Positions 55,197 to 64,000 of a stretch of DNA of 64,000 nt are shown piece after piece; position 1 is the stretch's first letter, and each line of letters opens with the position of its first letter. Origin of the DNA: Sarcomyxa edulis (Eukaryota > Basidiomycota > Agaricomycetes > Agaricales > Mycenaceae); contig QUOL01000001.1 in NCBI GenBank assembly GCA_009761415.1, forward strand, positions 2,666,001-2,730,000, read 5' to 3'. Under the pieces are notes generated by a model. That model was not told the origin of the DNA, did not search any database, and saw only the letters and a program-made list of their open reading frames with translations. Position numbers and translations under genes: made by a program.

Positions 55197-58100
55197 ATGT
55201 CCAATTTCGATTTCACAGACAAAACAGAACTTACACTCACAGCTGCAACACAGCTTGCGAAGGACTATGCACATGCACAAGGTATGTTTTCATCTAGAAC
55301 TCGTACTTTTAAGTACTCACCCTCTTGTCACTCTAGTCCAACCCATACACATAGCCTCCGTTCTTCTAAATGAGGGCGCTGGCGAACAACCACAGGCAAT
55401 GCCTGCTGGTATCTCTTCTAGCGGTGGTGGCGCATCCCTGTTTGCTTCCGTCATTCAGAAAGCAGGCGGCGATCCAGTGAGTCCATACCCATCTCTTATA
55501 TCTGTAGTCTACTTACTTGTCGCGTTCGTAGACCATCGTAAAACGTTCTCTGCTAAAGCTCCTCGTCCGATTACCTTCCCAATCCCCTCCACCAGACGAA
55601 GTCTCCCTTAGCAGTGCATCCGTCAAAGTTATCCGTGAAGCGCAGAATCTGCAGAAGACTATGCACGACTCCTACATCGCTCAAGACCATCTTCTACTGG
55701 CTCTTCTGAAAGACCCTTCAATTACCCCTGTTCTCCATGAAGCAAGCCTGACGGAACCCGCTCTCAAGACAGCTATTGAACAGGTCCGAGGCAACAGGCG
55801 AGTCGAGACCAAAACAGCCGAGCAAGGCTTCGACGCGCTGCAGAAGTATGCTGTCGACCTGACTGCCCTAGCAGAGGAGGGGAAAATCGACCCAGTCATT
55901 GGTCGAGATAATGAAATCCGGCGCGCCATTCGTATTCTATGCAGACGGTGAGGCTTTGATCCTTCAATTTATTACTTTAGCGACATACTGACTCTGATTC
56001 TTTCTACGCAGAACCAAAAACAACCCTGTCCTGATCGGTGAACCCGGTGTGGGCAAAACTTCCATAGCCGAGGGTCTGGCGCAACGTATCGTGAAACGAG
56101 ATGTTCCAGCCAGTCTTATCGCACGACTTTACTCACTCGATATGGGAGCCCTCATGGCCGGCGCAAAGTATAAAGGTGTGTATAATCCTGTCTTGCATAT
56201 TTCAACCGTTCTAACAAGTCTCTCCACATAGGTGAATACGAGGAACGTATCAAGTCTGTCTTGAACGAAGTCGAGAAGGCTTCCGAAGACGGCGGTCCAG
56301 GCGTTATTCTCTTCATCGATGAACTTCATCTCATCATGGCTGGTCGTGGCGGTGAAGGAGGTGGTATGGATGCCGCCAACTTGTTCAAACCTCTTCTTGC
56401 TCGTGGTAAACTCCGGTGTATCGGTGCGACGACGCTAGCAGAGTACCGGAAATACATCGAAACCGATGCAGCACTTGAACGGCGGTTCGCACAGGTTTTG
56501 GTGAATGAGCCGTCGGTGCACGAAACTATCAGCATCCTGAGAGGTAAATAAGATTTCTGTTGTGATCACCTGTCGTCTACGTGTGTATACTGATCATTTA
56601 AAATTTACAGGTATCAGAGAGAAATACGAAGTACATCACGGAGTCAGAATCCTAGATGGTGCTTTGATCCAAGCAGCAACTCTAGCACATCGATACCTGA
56701 CTTCCAGAAGGCTACCTGATGCTGCTATCGATCTCGTCGATGAAGCTTGTGCTAGGTGAGTTACCTCGTTCTCAGACTGTTATCTGTACGAGCGAAGATA
56801 TTGACATCTAGTCCCTCAGTGTCCGCGTCACCCGAGAAACGGAACCAGAAGCTCTAGACAAACTGCAACGGCGTAAGCTCGAGCTTGAGGTAGAGATCCA
56901 TGCATTGGAGCGCGAGAAAGACGAAGCAAGCAAAGAACGACTCCAGCTTGCACGCAAAGCTATCGCCAATGTCGAAGACGAGCTTCAACCCCTTATAGCG
57001 GCGTACGAGAACGAGAAGAAGAGAGGCGCTGAGATCAATAACGTCAGAAGGAAGATTGACGAGCTCAAAGCCAAGGCTGAAGAGGCTGAGCGAAGGTAAG
57101 TTTTCTCCATATTTAATATTGAACTCAATTCTGATTTATTTGTATCTCACTTATAGACGTGATGTCGACGCCGTTACCGACTTACGATACTATGCTCTAC
57201 CAGACCTGCAAGTCCGTCTTGAAGCCCTCGAGAAGAAGAAGGCCGAAGAAGACGCAGCTTCGGGCGGAGGCCTCGATACCGTTACTCCAGAGCAAATCGC
57301 CGAGATCGTAGCGCGTTGGACGAATATTCCCGTCACACGTCTGATGTCGACAGAAAAAGAGAAACTTCTAAGGATGGAGAAGATTCTTGCTGAGAACGTG
57401 GTTGGGCAGCCTGAGGCCGTCAAAGCCGTAGCCAACGCTATCAGGCTTTCGAGGAGTGGGCTGTCCAACTCGCAACGACCGATTGCCAGTTTCCTCATGG
57501 CAGGTCCCTCAGGAACTGGTAAAACATTACTCTCGAAAACTGTGCGTATCCATTACTTTTCATCTTCAGGACTTCGCTGATCATCTTCGTTTTATTAGCT
57601 CGCAACTCTCTTGTTCGATTCACCTGACGCTATGATCCGTGTCGATGGTTCCGAGTACAGCGAGAAGCATTCGATTTCTCGTCTCATCGGTAGCCCACCA
57701 GGATATGTCGGGCACGACCAAGGTGGACAACTCACCGAATACGTCAGACGGAAGCCTTATTGTATCGTGCTCATCGATGAGATCGAGAAGGCTTGCCGAG
57801 AGTTTGTCACCTTGTTTTTGCAAGTGCTTGACGATGGTCGGTTGACGGATGGACAGGTCAGTAAATCGCTTGTTGTGCGTTTCTGACATAGTGCTGACAA
57901 TTTTCCATTCAGGGAAGAATCGTGGACTTCAGGAACTCAGTCATCATCATGACTTCGAACCTGGGTGCTGCATATCTCAACGATATGGGTGAAGGACCCG
58001 TGAAACCCGCCACGAGACAACTTGTCATGTCCTCCATCCAAGGACACTTCCCACCAGAATTTATCAACCGAATTGACGAGATCGTTATCTTCGTAAGTGA

Positions 58101-58523
58101 CAGTCTCAATATGCACTCTATGGGGTAATTGCTGATTATTTGATCCATCTACAGCGTACACTTTCGCACAAGAACATCCTGAAGATCGTCAGCATCCGGC
58201 TCAAGGAAGTGGAGGAGCGCCTTGCAGACAGGAAAATTACCCTGGACATCGACGATACTGGTAAACAATATCTGATGTCCGTTGGATACTCTCCAACGTA
58301 CGGAGCTCGTCCTCTTAACCGCGCAATCCAAAGCGAGCTGCTCAACCCCTTGTCGGTAATGCTCCTGTCCGGTCGTATCCAGGATGGAGAAATCGTACGG
58401 GTGCGTTTCGATGGACCGCATAACCGGTTACAGATATTCCCCAACCACGACAGCATCATCGACGAGGACTCGATGGATGTGGATTACGATGATGATGATA
58501 TTGAGATTGAGGAGATGGATTGA
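55197..58523 (+). CDS. HSP104: HSP104/ClpB-type disaggregase
   Basis: A hexameric AAA+ unfoldase that rescues aggregated proteins with HSP70. The Clp N-domain ([19 protein letters not shown], then [14 protein letters not shown]) is followed by NBD1 with Walker [10 protein letters not shown] and Walker [10 protein letters not shown]. The coiled-coil M domain is rich in Lys/Glu ([20 protein letters not shown]). NBD2 has Walker [10 protein letters not shown], then [20 protein letters not shown] and Walker [12 protein letters not shown]. The acidic C-terminus ([11 protein letters not shown]) resembles TPR-binding tails. No presequence is present, so it is the cytosolic/nuclear form. About nine short introns. 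EKACREF replaces the EKAHREV usual in ClpB/HSP104 after Walker B. Confidence 0.93.
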
Positions 58524-59076
58524 AGCGAAGCAAAGGATCTTTTTGAAACGTGTAAAACATGGATTTGAAGCATTGTAGTTTTAGCCTTCATCTGTATTGA
58601 CCTGTAAATGCAATTTGTATAATCAATCCGTTTCTCATCCTGGTCTTGACTCTTGAGTGGCATATCATATTGTGTTTGTTTGGCAAGAACAATGAACTTC
58701 AATACGACCCTTGAACCTCGTCAAGATCAACTTCAAGTTGAAAATTCATCCTTCTTGAGTCTTGACTGTCCATATTTTCTGAACGTTGAGCGCCACCCAG
58801 TGGCCCTATACAGCTCCAGCGTTCAAGCTGAACTACTAGTAACTCTGCTTTGTTTTCATTTCATTTCCGTACCACTCACCTCGCACGGACTTGGTCGCGG
58901 ACGCCGCAGTGCTACCACGCTTCGATCAACTGAAATTGCAAGTTCCGTGTCTCTTGTCTCTTGAACTTGATTCCGTGATGTCAGACTCATCCATGGAAGT
59001 GAGTCTTCACATTCAAATACAAGTTCATGATTGACATGTGTATCTGTAGGATCTGGTTTCTTCCCTAGTTTTCGTA
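58524..59076. other. Intergenic, F-box gene promoter
   Basis: About 550 bp in tandem orientation. It contains a 15-bp odd palindrome TCAACTTCAAGTTGA (58727-58741) and several related GAACTT/AAGTTC motifs. No gene was recognised. Confidence 0.35.
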
Positions 59077-60567
59077 ATGTACACGAACGCCACCCCTTCC
59101 ACTGCTCAAAAACGCGCCATTAAAGCCTTGATCGCTGCGGCTGAAGCCGAAATTGCAGAGATAGATCAGGATGTTGCTCATGCACTGGAGAAAAGGAAGT
59201 CGCGGGCTAGCCAGGTCCTTGTGTACCGGGCAGCGCTATCGCCTTGTCGAAGGCTGCCACCCGAGCTCATTTCTGAGATCTTCCTCCATGTGGTGGATGG
59301 ACAGGTTCCTGAATGCGACCGATCCTTTGTCGGTTTCGATATTCGGACGCCTATCCGTTTGGCTCAAATTTGCTGTTCCTGGCGCGAGATTGCGATTGCA
59401 ACACCCAAGCTCTGGGCGCGTATTGGACTCGATTTCACCCAAAAGTCGAGCTTGACGAGCTATAGCCATTCAAGGGAAGAAAGTTTACTGAAGACATTCG
59501 CGGAACGCGCTTCGAGAAATCCATTGCTCATTCATCTCACTTGGGACGACGAAACAAAGGGTTCCCAGACTCCGATTCAAATCCTCACTCCCTATCTCTC
59601 GCGAACGACATATCTATCTTTGGAGATTCCACACTGTTATTTCGAAGGTCTTCAGCATGTTCCGCAGAATTCTTTTCCCCTCTTGGAGCGTTTTCGAATC
59701 GACGTCAACCGGACCGACGAGGATATAGACACAACATATTCCGTCATGGAGGAACCCTTCCGTTCCGCCCAAAACCTCAAGGAGTTCTATTACTCCGGAC
59801 AGTTCAGCGACAGGGCAATACGACTGCCACAACGGTTGACTCGTCTCGAGTTGAGCGGCATGACTGCCGCCCAATGTGTCAGCACTCTGGCTCATTGCCC
59901 CAACATCGAAGAATTCGCATGCCTCATTTGCGAGCCCGGTCTACTTTTCCCGGATCAACCCACTATCCTTCCTTCGCTACGTGTCCTGAACATCAAGATT
60001 GATCCTGACCCTCAGGATAACACCGCCTTTGCCTGTATTGTCAATTATATCACCACTCCTGCTCTCGACAAACTCTCCTTGACCTGTTCCGCTGAGCGGA
60101 AGGTCACCTGGTGTTCATACTCTTTTATGCAATTCTTCTTGCGTTCGTCCTGTGCGCCAAAACAGTTGGATATGTCCCTCTTTATAGAAATGGAAGACCT
60201 AGACATCGTGGAAATCCTGCAATTGCTGCCTTCCCTCGTCCATATACGCGTGGCTTCCATATTGGTGACTGACAGAGTCCTTAGATTGTTGGTTTATGGA
60301 GGACGACTTGGACGTATTCTCCCGAAATTAGAAACCATAGAGTTGCAGGCATGGTATTCTTTCACACACGAACTCGTACTCCAAGTCGTAAACTCGCGGT
60401 GGTGGCCCGATGATGATAACCTTCCGACAACGAATAGACCATGTCGACTGACGAAGTTCCACATGGGTTACATGCATCCACGAACCTCGAACGACCGAGT
60501 GACGAAAGATACGACATTGGAATTAGAAAGACTGCGTTCTCAGGGACTTGATGTCAGGATCGCATGA
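59077..60567 (+). CDS. F-box protein, agaricomycete type (496 residues)
   Basis: A single exon. An N-terminal helical segment (KRAIKALIAAAEAEIAEIDQ, then RKSRASQVLVYRAAL) leads into the F-box: CRRLPPELISEIFLHVVDG, then IRLAQICCSWREIAIATPKL. Downstream are leucine-rich blocks (PQRLTRLELSGMTAAQCVST; LPSLRVLNIKIDPDPQD; FLRSSCAPKQLDMSLFIEM). It is a likely SCF substrate receptor of the mushroom-expanded type with unknown target. It shares domain order with the gene at 37872-39500. Confidence 0.85.
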   Translation: MYTNATPSTAQKRAIKALIAAAEAEIAEIDQDVAHALEKRKSRASQVLVYRAALSPCRRLPPELISEIFLHVVDGQVPECDRSFVGFDIRTPIRLAQICCSWREIAIATPKLWARIGLDFTQKSSLTSYSHSREESLLKTFAERASRNPLLIHLTWDDETKGSQTPIQILTPYLSRTTYLSLEIPHCYFEGLQHVPQNSFPLLERFRIDVNRTDEDIDTTYSVMEEPFRSAQNLKEFYYSGQFSDRAIRLPQRLTRLELSGMTAAQCVSTLAHCPNIEEFACLICEPGLLFPDQPTILPSLRVLNIKIDPDPQDNTAFACIVNYITTPALDKLSLTCSAERKVTWCSYSFMQFFLRSSCAPKQLDMSLFIEMEDLDIVEILQLLPSLVHIRVASILVTDRVLRLLVYGGRLGRILPKLETIELQAWYSFTHELVLQVVNSRWWPDDDNLPTTNRPCRLTKFHMGYMHPRTSNDRVTKDTTLELERLRSQGLDVRIA

Positions 60568-60777
60568 AGGGTCTACGCCAGTTCTCGGTGTACCTTGTAT
60601 TATAGCTATGTATCTTATGACAGAAATGCTTCTCTCAGAAATTAGAATGGCATACCCCACAGTTGCCCCATGGGGAGGTCAGTGCAAGTTGTGTGTGTTT
60701 GCCAAATCCACCATCTCCAAGCCAAGGCAATCTCAGGCTTGAGTTTGAGTACCGTGACTACCTATCTTGCAACACTC

Positions 60778-61421
60778 ATGTTGAACTTGCGTCTTCTTCC
60801 TCGCCTCAGCCGCGCTGTTCAATCTTTCACTCGTGCTTCTTCATCCTCTTCGACGCTACCTACCAAGACCCAGCCCACACCATCTACATCTACTCCCGTT
60901 CCCCAGTCCCCAAACTACCCCACGACATGGTCTACTAGCCAGAATCTCCGTCCAGCGGGTGGCTCGGGACCTCGTTTCGAGCAAACCGTGATGGAGCTGC
61001 AGCCTAACCCATTGAGTGCAATGGCACTTATTGCCAACGAACCCGTGAGGCTCATACATGGAAGGAAGGCCGTTTGTGATGGCGGTGATTGAGTCTCTCA
61101 TTCCGCTCAGTCGAATATTTACTGACTATCTCATAAAGGGGCTGGACCTCTCGGGCATCCAAAGGTATACATCAACTTGGTACGTCTTGGAGGTCTCTAT
61201 CATGCGTTGCGTGGACTCATCACTTCGTGCGCGTAGGATCAACCTGGCCCTCGCGCCTGCGGGTAAGTCTGACTAGAATATGCTGAAGTAGGACCTTACT
61301 GATGTGTTATCTTGTGATCACCAAAAGCTACTGGTATGTTCTGTTCTAATGCTTACAAGATACTGCAGCTCATGTTTATCCTAGTGGGATTCGCTTTGAA
61401 CAAGCACCTCATCACCATTGA
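60778..61421 (+). CDS. NDUFS6: Complex I iron-sulfur protein 6 / 13-kDa subunit (CHCC zinc finger)
   Basis: Five exons (60778-61084, 61139-61179, 61237-61262, 61328-61333, 61385-61421) join in frame to 138 residues. The presequence MLNLRLLPRLSRAVQSFTRA is followed by a Ser/Thr/Pro-rich linker. The conserved part has RFEQTVMELQPNPLSAMAL, HGRKAVCDGG, then AGPLGHPKVYINLDQPGPRA and CGYCGIRFEQAPHHH. The zinc ligands (Cys of VCDGG, His of GHPKVY, both Cys of CGYC) are present only when the 6-nt exon CTACTG is included. The protein is needed for late assembly of complex I in the mitochondrial matrix arm. The start at 60778 is chosen for the presequence. Confidence 0.9.
61328..61333 (+). other. NDUFS6: 6-nt micro-exon of NDUFS6
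   Basis: CTACTG is flanked by AAAAG upstream and GTATGT downstream. It supplies the last base of Gly, all of Tyr and two bases of the zinc-ligand Cys in CGYC. Both neighbouring introns (61263-61327 with donor GTAAGT; 61334-61384 ending CTAG) are normal. Without it the frame stays open but Tyr and Cys are lost. Confidence 0.8.
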
Positions 61422-61629
61422 TAACCGCGCTTTGTACATGGTTGAATTCTTGCACGACTGGGTCTGTCGGCGTGAGAGATGATACTTAGGCGTGATCATA
61501 CCCAGAAGACGTGAAATCCATCCAGTCTCTCCTCTAAATAGATTGGTCCTTGACAGAAAATATGAACGTACTATCCAGAACTTGATGGGATACAAACTGC
61601 AGTAGCCAACAAGGTAAGCTTGTGATATC

Positions 61630-63295
61630 TCACAAAGAATCGAAGAATGCGCCTTCGACCTCGACCTCATTTTTGCCTTTCTTCTTCTTCACCATCAACG
61701 GATCCCTCTCGTTTTTCCGTTTTCTCTTCTTTGGCTTCGGGCTGTCAGAATCTGCATCCGAGTCATCATCTCCATCTTCTTCTGCGCCTTCTCTTTCCTC
61801 TGCAAGTTCCCCTGACTCAGATTCAGAACCATGATTAGAGTCCGAGTCCGAACTGTCATCCTCGACCTCTTGGTTTCCAGAGCCGTCTTCATCAGCAGGC
61901 TCCTCTTTCTCTTTCTCCTCATCATCGTCCTCGTCCTCTTTCTCACCGTGGAAGAACGCATCCAAGTCGGTCAACTTCAGTAGGTCTTCGTGTCCCACAC
62001 TCCCAGCCCACCATCGGCCACCATCGCCTTGGTCTTCCCCAGCGGCTCGACCACCACTCTGCCCTATCGCAATCCTCTCTACAGGAAATTCCCCGTGATC
62101 GGCTACCACTCCCAAGAGTTTCGTAGGTAGCGGTTGTACGGCGCGAACAAACCCATCCGAGGAGCCCGTTAAGATGGTTGTACTTGCTTCTGGGTACGAC
62201 GCCGGGAGTGAACAGAGCGCGTCGACGGAATGTGGATGACTGGAACGCCGTATATACTCAGTGAAGCTGAAGACAAGCCGCACGAAGGAAGACTCACCCA
62301 GGAATACGATCTACACAATCTCCCCAACCTGCACTTCGGTTGAATATAGAGAGGATACCGATCTGTGTTCCTACTACTATTTTGGCGCCACTATGAGGAG
62401 GTTTCAATTCACTGAGCTCAAGATATAAAGACAGCATGCGCACCCTCTGATGGAAACAAGGGAAAGCAATTCATCCTCTTGATCTTCAGATTGAGCAAAA
62501 GGCTCGGTCTTGTTCGAACGAACATCCATGACCGACAATGTCCCATCGCCGCTAAAGTGTCCACTTCGGTCAGATAAATGGAGGTACAAGTAGTGTAGCA
62601 CACGAACCTCGTAGCGACAAGATGTTTCTTGTCACCCAACCACAGAAAATCAGTGATATAATCGAAATGTTGGCTGTATGTTCGAATCGAATCATCTTGT
62701 CGAGGATCCCACATCTACAATGCAAAAGCCTTGCTTAGTGCCTTCGATAAAGAGGATGGGAATGATACTCCACGTACTTTGATTACACCGTCGTCGTCTC
62801 CGCTGGACAATAACCAAGGCATCAAGTGTCGGATACGGTTTATAGGAGCTCTGTCGGGTTAAACAGCAACGATACTGCACACGTCAGTCACCAGTATAGT
62901 GAAGCAACAAGCTAGGGACAGAGGACACTCACTTGTGCGCCTCAGCTCGAGTCTCGACGACTTTACCAGTGGTAGTGTCGATTGTACTGCAATTGTCAAC
63001 ATGCTAAGCCGGAACACTTGCATGAAAATGATACTTTTACGCACTGTAGAATTCTTCCCTTTCCACCAGCCCATAATTTACTCCCATCTTCGTTGATCGT
63101 CAGACCTCGACATGACCGCTTGGAAGGTTTCAGGCAAAAATCCGGTTCGAGCTTTGTGGTCTGAGGGTCTTTCTGAGTCAAGCTCTCGAATGAGAATGCT
63201 TTGATTTCTCCGGTCAAGAGGCCCGTGTAAACGGTCGAATGATTTGGGTGGAAGACTAGGTCGAATATCTGGGATCCTACTTGGATGTCACCCAT
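61630..63295 (-). CDS. JIP5: WD-repeat ribosome biogenesis protein JIP5/WDR55
   Basis: The start MGDIQVGSQIFDLVFHPNHS at 63295 and the end EGAFFDSL are typical of JIP5/WDR55. WD blocks include TVYTGLLTGEIKAFSFESL, SCRGLTINEDGSKLWAGGKG, APINRIRHLMPWLLSSGDDD, VIKMWDPRQDDSIRTYSQHF and VATSGDGTLSVMDVRSNK. A later block is VDALCSLPASYPEASTTI, then LTGSSDGFVRAVQPLPTK. The acidic C-terminus (Glu/Asp/Ser runs) and the basic KKRKRK patch fit a nucleolar protein acting in large-subunit rRNA processing. Five or so introns are present. It is convergent with NDUFS6. Confidence 0.88.
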
Positions 63296-63731
63296 TGTTG
63301 AGAGTAGAATTCAACGCTGAAGGTCACGGTCGCGATCGACGAAACGAAAATTCTCGACTATTTTGGGTGCAAGTTTATAAATAGATATAGCAGGTACAAG
63401 CAGTTACAGTACCCTATGCATCAATGTCCCTCTGCGTACCACAAAGAGCACTATGTAGTGAAGCTTGCGAGACTACATACCGAAACGACAGTAGTAATGG
63501 TTTGCGGAAGGCAGCGGTGAGACTATAACAAACGGCGAACGAGATGCAAGTCTGATGAGAATTCGTCAATCGATCGTAGCAATTGCAACCCTCATACGCT
63601 GGTGTGGAGTAAACATCCGACTAGGCCTGTGATAGGACCTCTGATAATGAAGAGACTGTCATAGTTGTGAGTATTTAGCATACAAAGAAAGAGGATGATT
63701 GATATGAGAGATATGCACCTATCTTGCTATA
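63296..63731. other. Intergenic, JIP5 promoter and 3' flank of the right-edge gene
   Basis: About 435 bp with both neighbours on the minus strand. Nothing recognised. Confidence 0.35.
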
Positions 63732-64000
63732 TCAACCTCCTCGACTCGGACCGCCACCTGGATTTCCACCTCGCTTAGGTCTTCCTCGCCTTCCAGAACC
63801 TCTTCCTCGATCACTCCCAGTCCCAGTACTCTCCGAAGGTGCAGGCACAGCATCGATTCTAGCAGCATTACCGGCGATAGTTGGATTATCTATACGCTGC
63901 AATATACTCGGGACCTTGACCTCTACGCTAGCCGCGGAGCCAGGCTTATCATCTTTCCGCCGACCAGCACGTTCCTTCTTCGGTTCCACAGTACTTGGTC
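63732..64000 (-). CDS. C-terminal part of an RGG-rich protein (N-terminus outside window)
   Basis: The open frame runs in from the right edge without a visible start and stops at 63732. It has a basic stretch (RRKDDKPGSAASVEVKVPSI), LQRIDNPTIAGNAARIDAVP and a Gly/Arg-rich tail (GRGSGRRGRPKRGG, then NPGGGPSRGG). RGG tails are typical of RNA-binding proteins. The family cannot be named from this fragment. Confidence 0.6.
   Translation of the reverse strand, partial: PSTVEPKKERAGRRKDDKPGSAASVEVKVPSILQRIDNPTIAGNAARIDAVPAPSESTGTGSDRGRGSGRRGRPKRGGNPGGGPSRGG

Overview
The window looks like a gene-dense nuclear segment of an agaricomycete (mushroom-forming basidiomycete). Nearly every gene is broken by short introns of about 50-65 nt with GT...AG ends. 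The recognisable proteins are all eukaryotic and fungal (ESF1, EED, RAP1, KIN1, PPZ, REC8, HSP104). There are also two single-exon F-box proteins of the type expanded in mushrooms. I see no prokaryotic features, transposons, tRNA or rRNA genes.

Left part (1-19 kb): ESF1 (minus, running off the left edge); a secreted precursor made of nine near-identical KR-separated peptides (plus); an EED-type Polycomb WD40 protein (minus); complex I subunit NDUFA11 (plus); a RAP1-like BRCT/Myb telomere protein (minus); an orphan 650-residue protein (plus); a small orphan with a problematic gene structure (plus); ribosomal protein S16 (minus) facing mitochondrial ribosomal protein uL4m (plus); a MetE-like protein (minus); and an unclear stretch.

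Middle (19-43 kb): ribosomal protein L13; a cytochrome b5-fused sphingolipid desaturase; a 2-oxoglutarate dioxygenase; a short KIN1-type kinase; an unknown single-pass membrane protein; a GT31 glycosyltransferase; a GST-like protein divergent from SGT1; dihydrofolate reductase; bL36m; an SLC35-type transporter; an F-box protein; a PPZ-type phosphatase; and ribosomal protein S11.

Right part (43-64 kb): DNA ligase I with a likely second, mitochondrial start; mitochondrial pyruvate carrier MPC1; an unknown mushroom-type protein; isopentenyl-diphosphate isomerase; meiotic cohesin REC8 divergent from HSP104; a second F-box protein; complex I subunit NDUFS6 with a 6-nt micro-exon; JIP5/WDR55; and the C-terminal end of an RGG-rich protein.

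Most genes are ordinary housekeeping genes and do not form a pathway cluster. Recurring themes are mitochondrial function (NDUFA11, uL4m, bL36m, MPC1, NDUFS6), ribosome production (ESF1, JIP5, S16, L13, S11) and chromosome biology (EED, RAP1, LIG1, REC8). The most novel element is the repeat peptide precursor at 2.4-3.2 kb. Next are the 6-nt micro-exon that carries part of a zinc-ligand codon in NDUFS6 and a window-wide habit of hexanucleotide repeats encoding alternating dipeptides.
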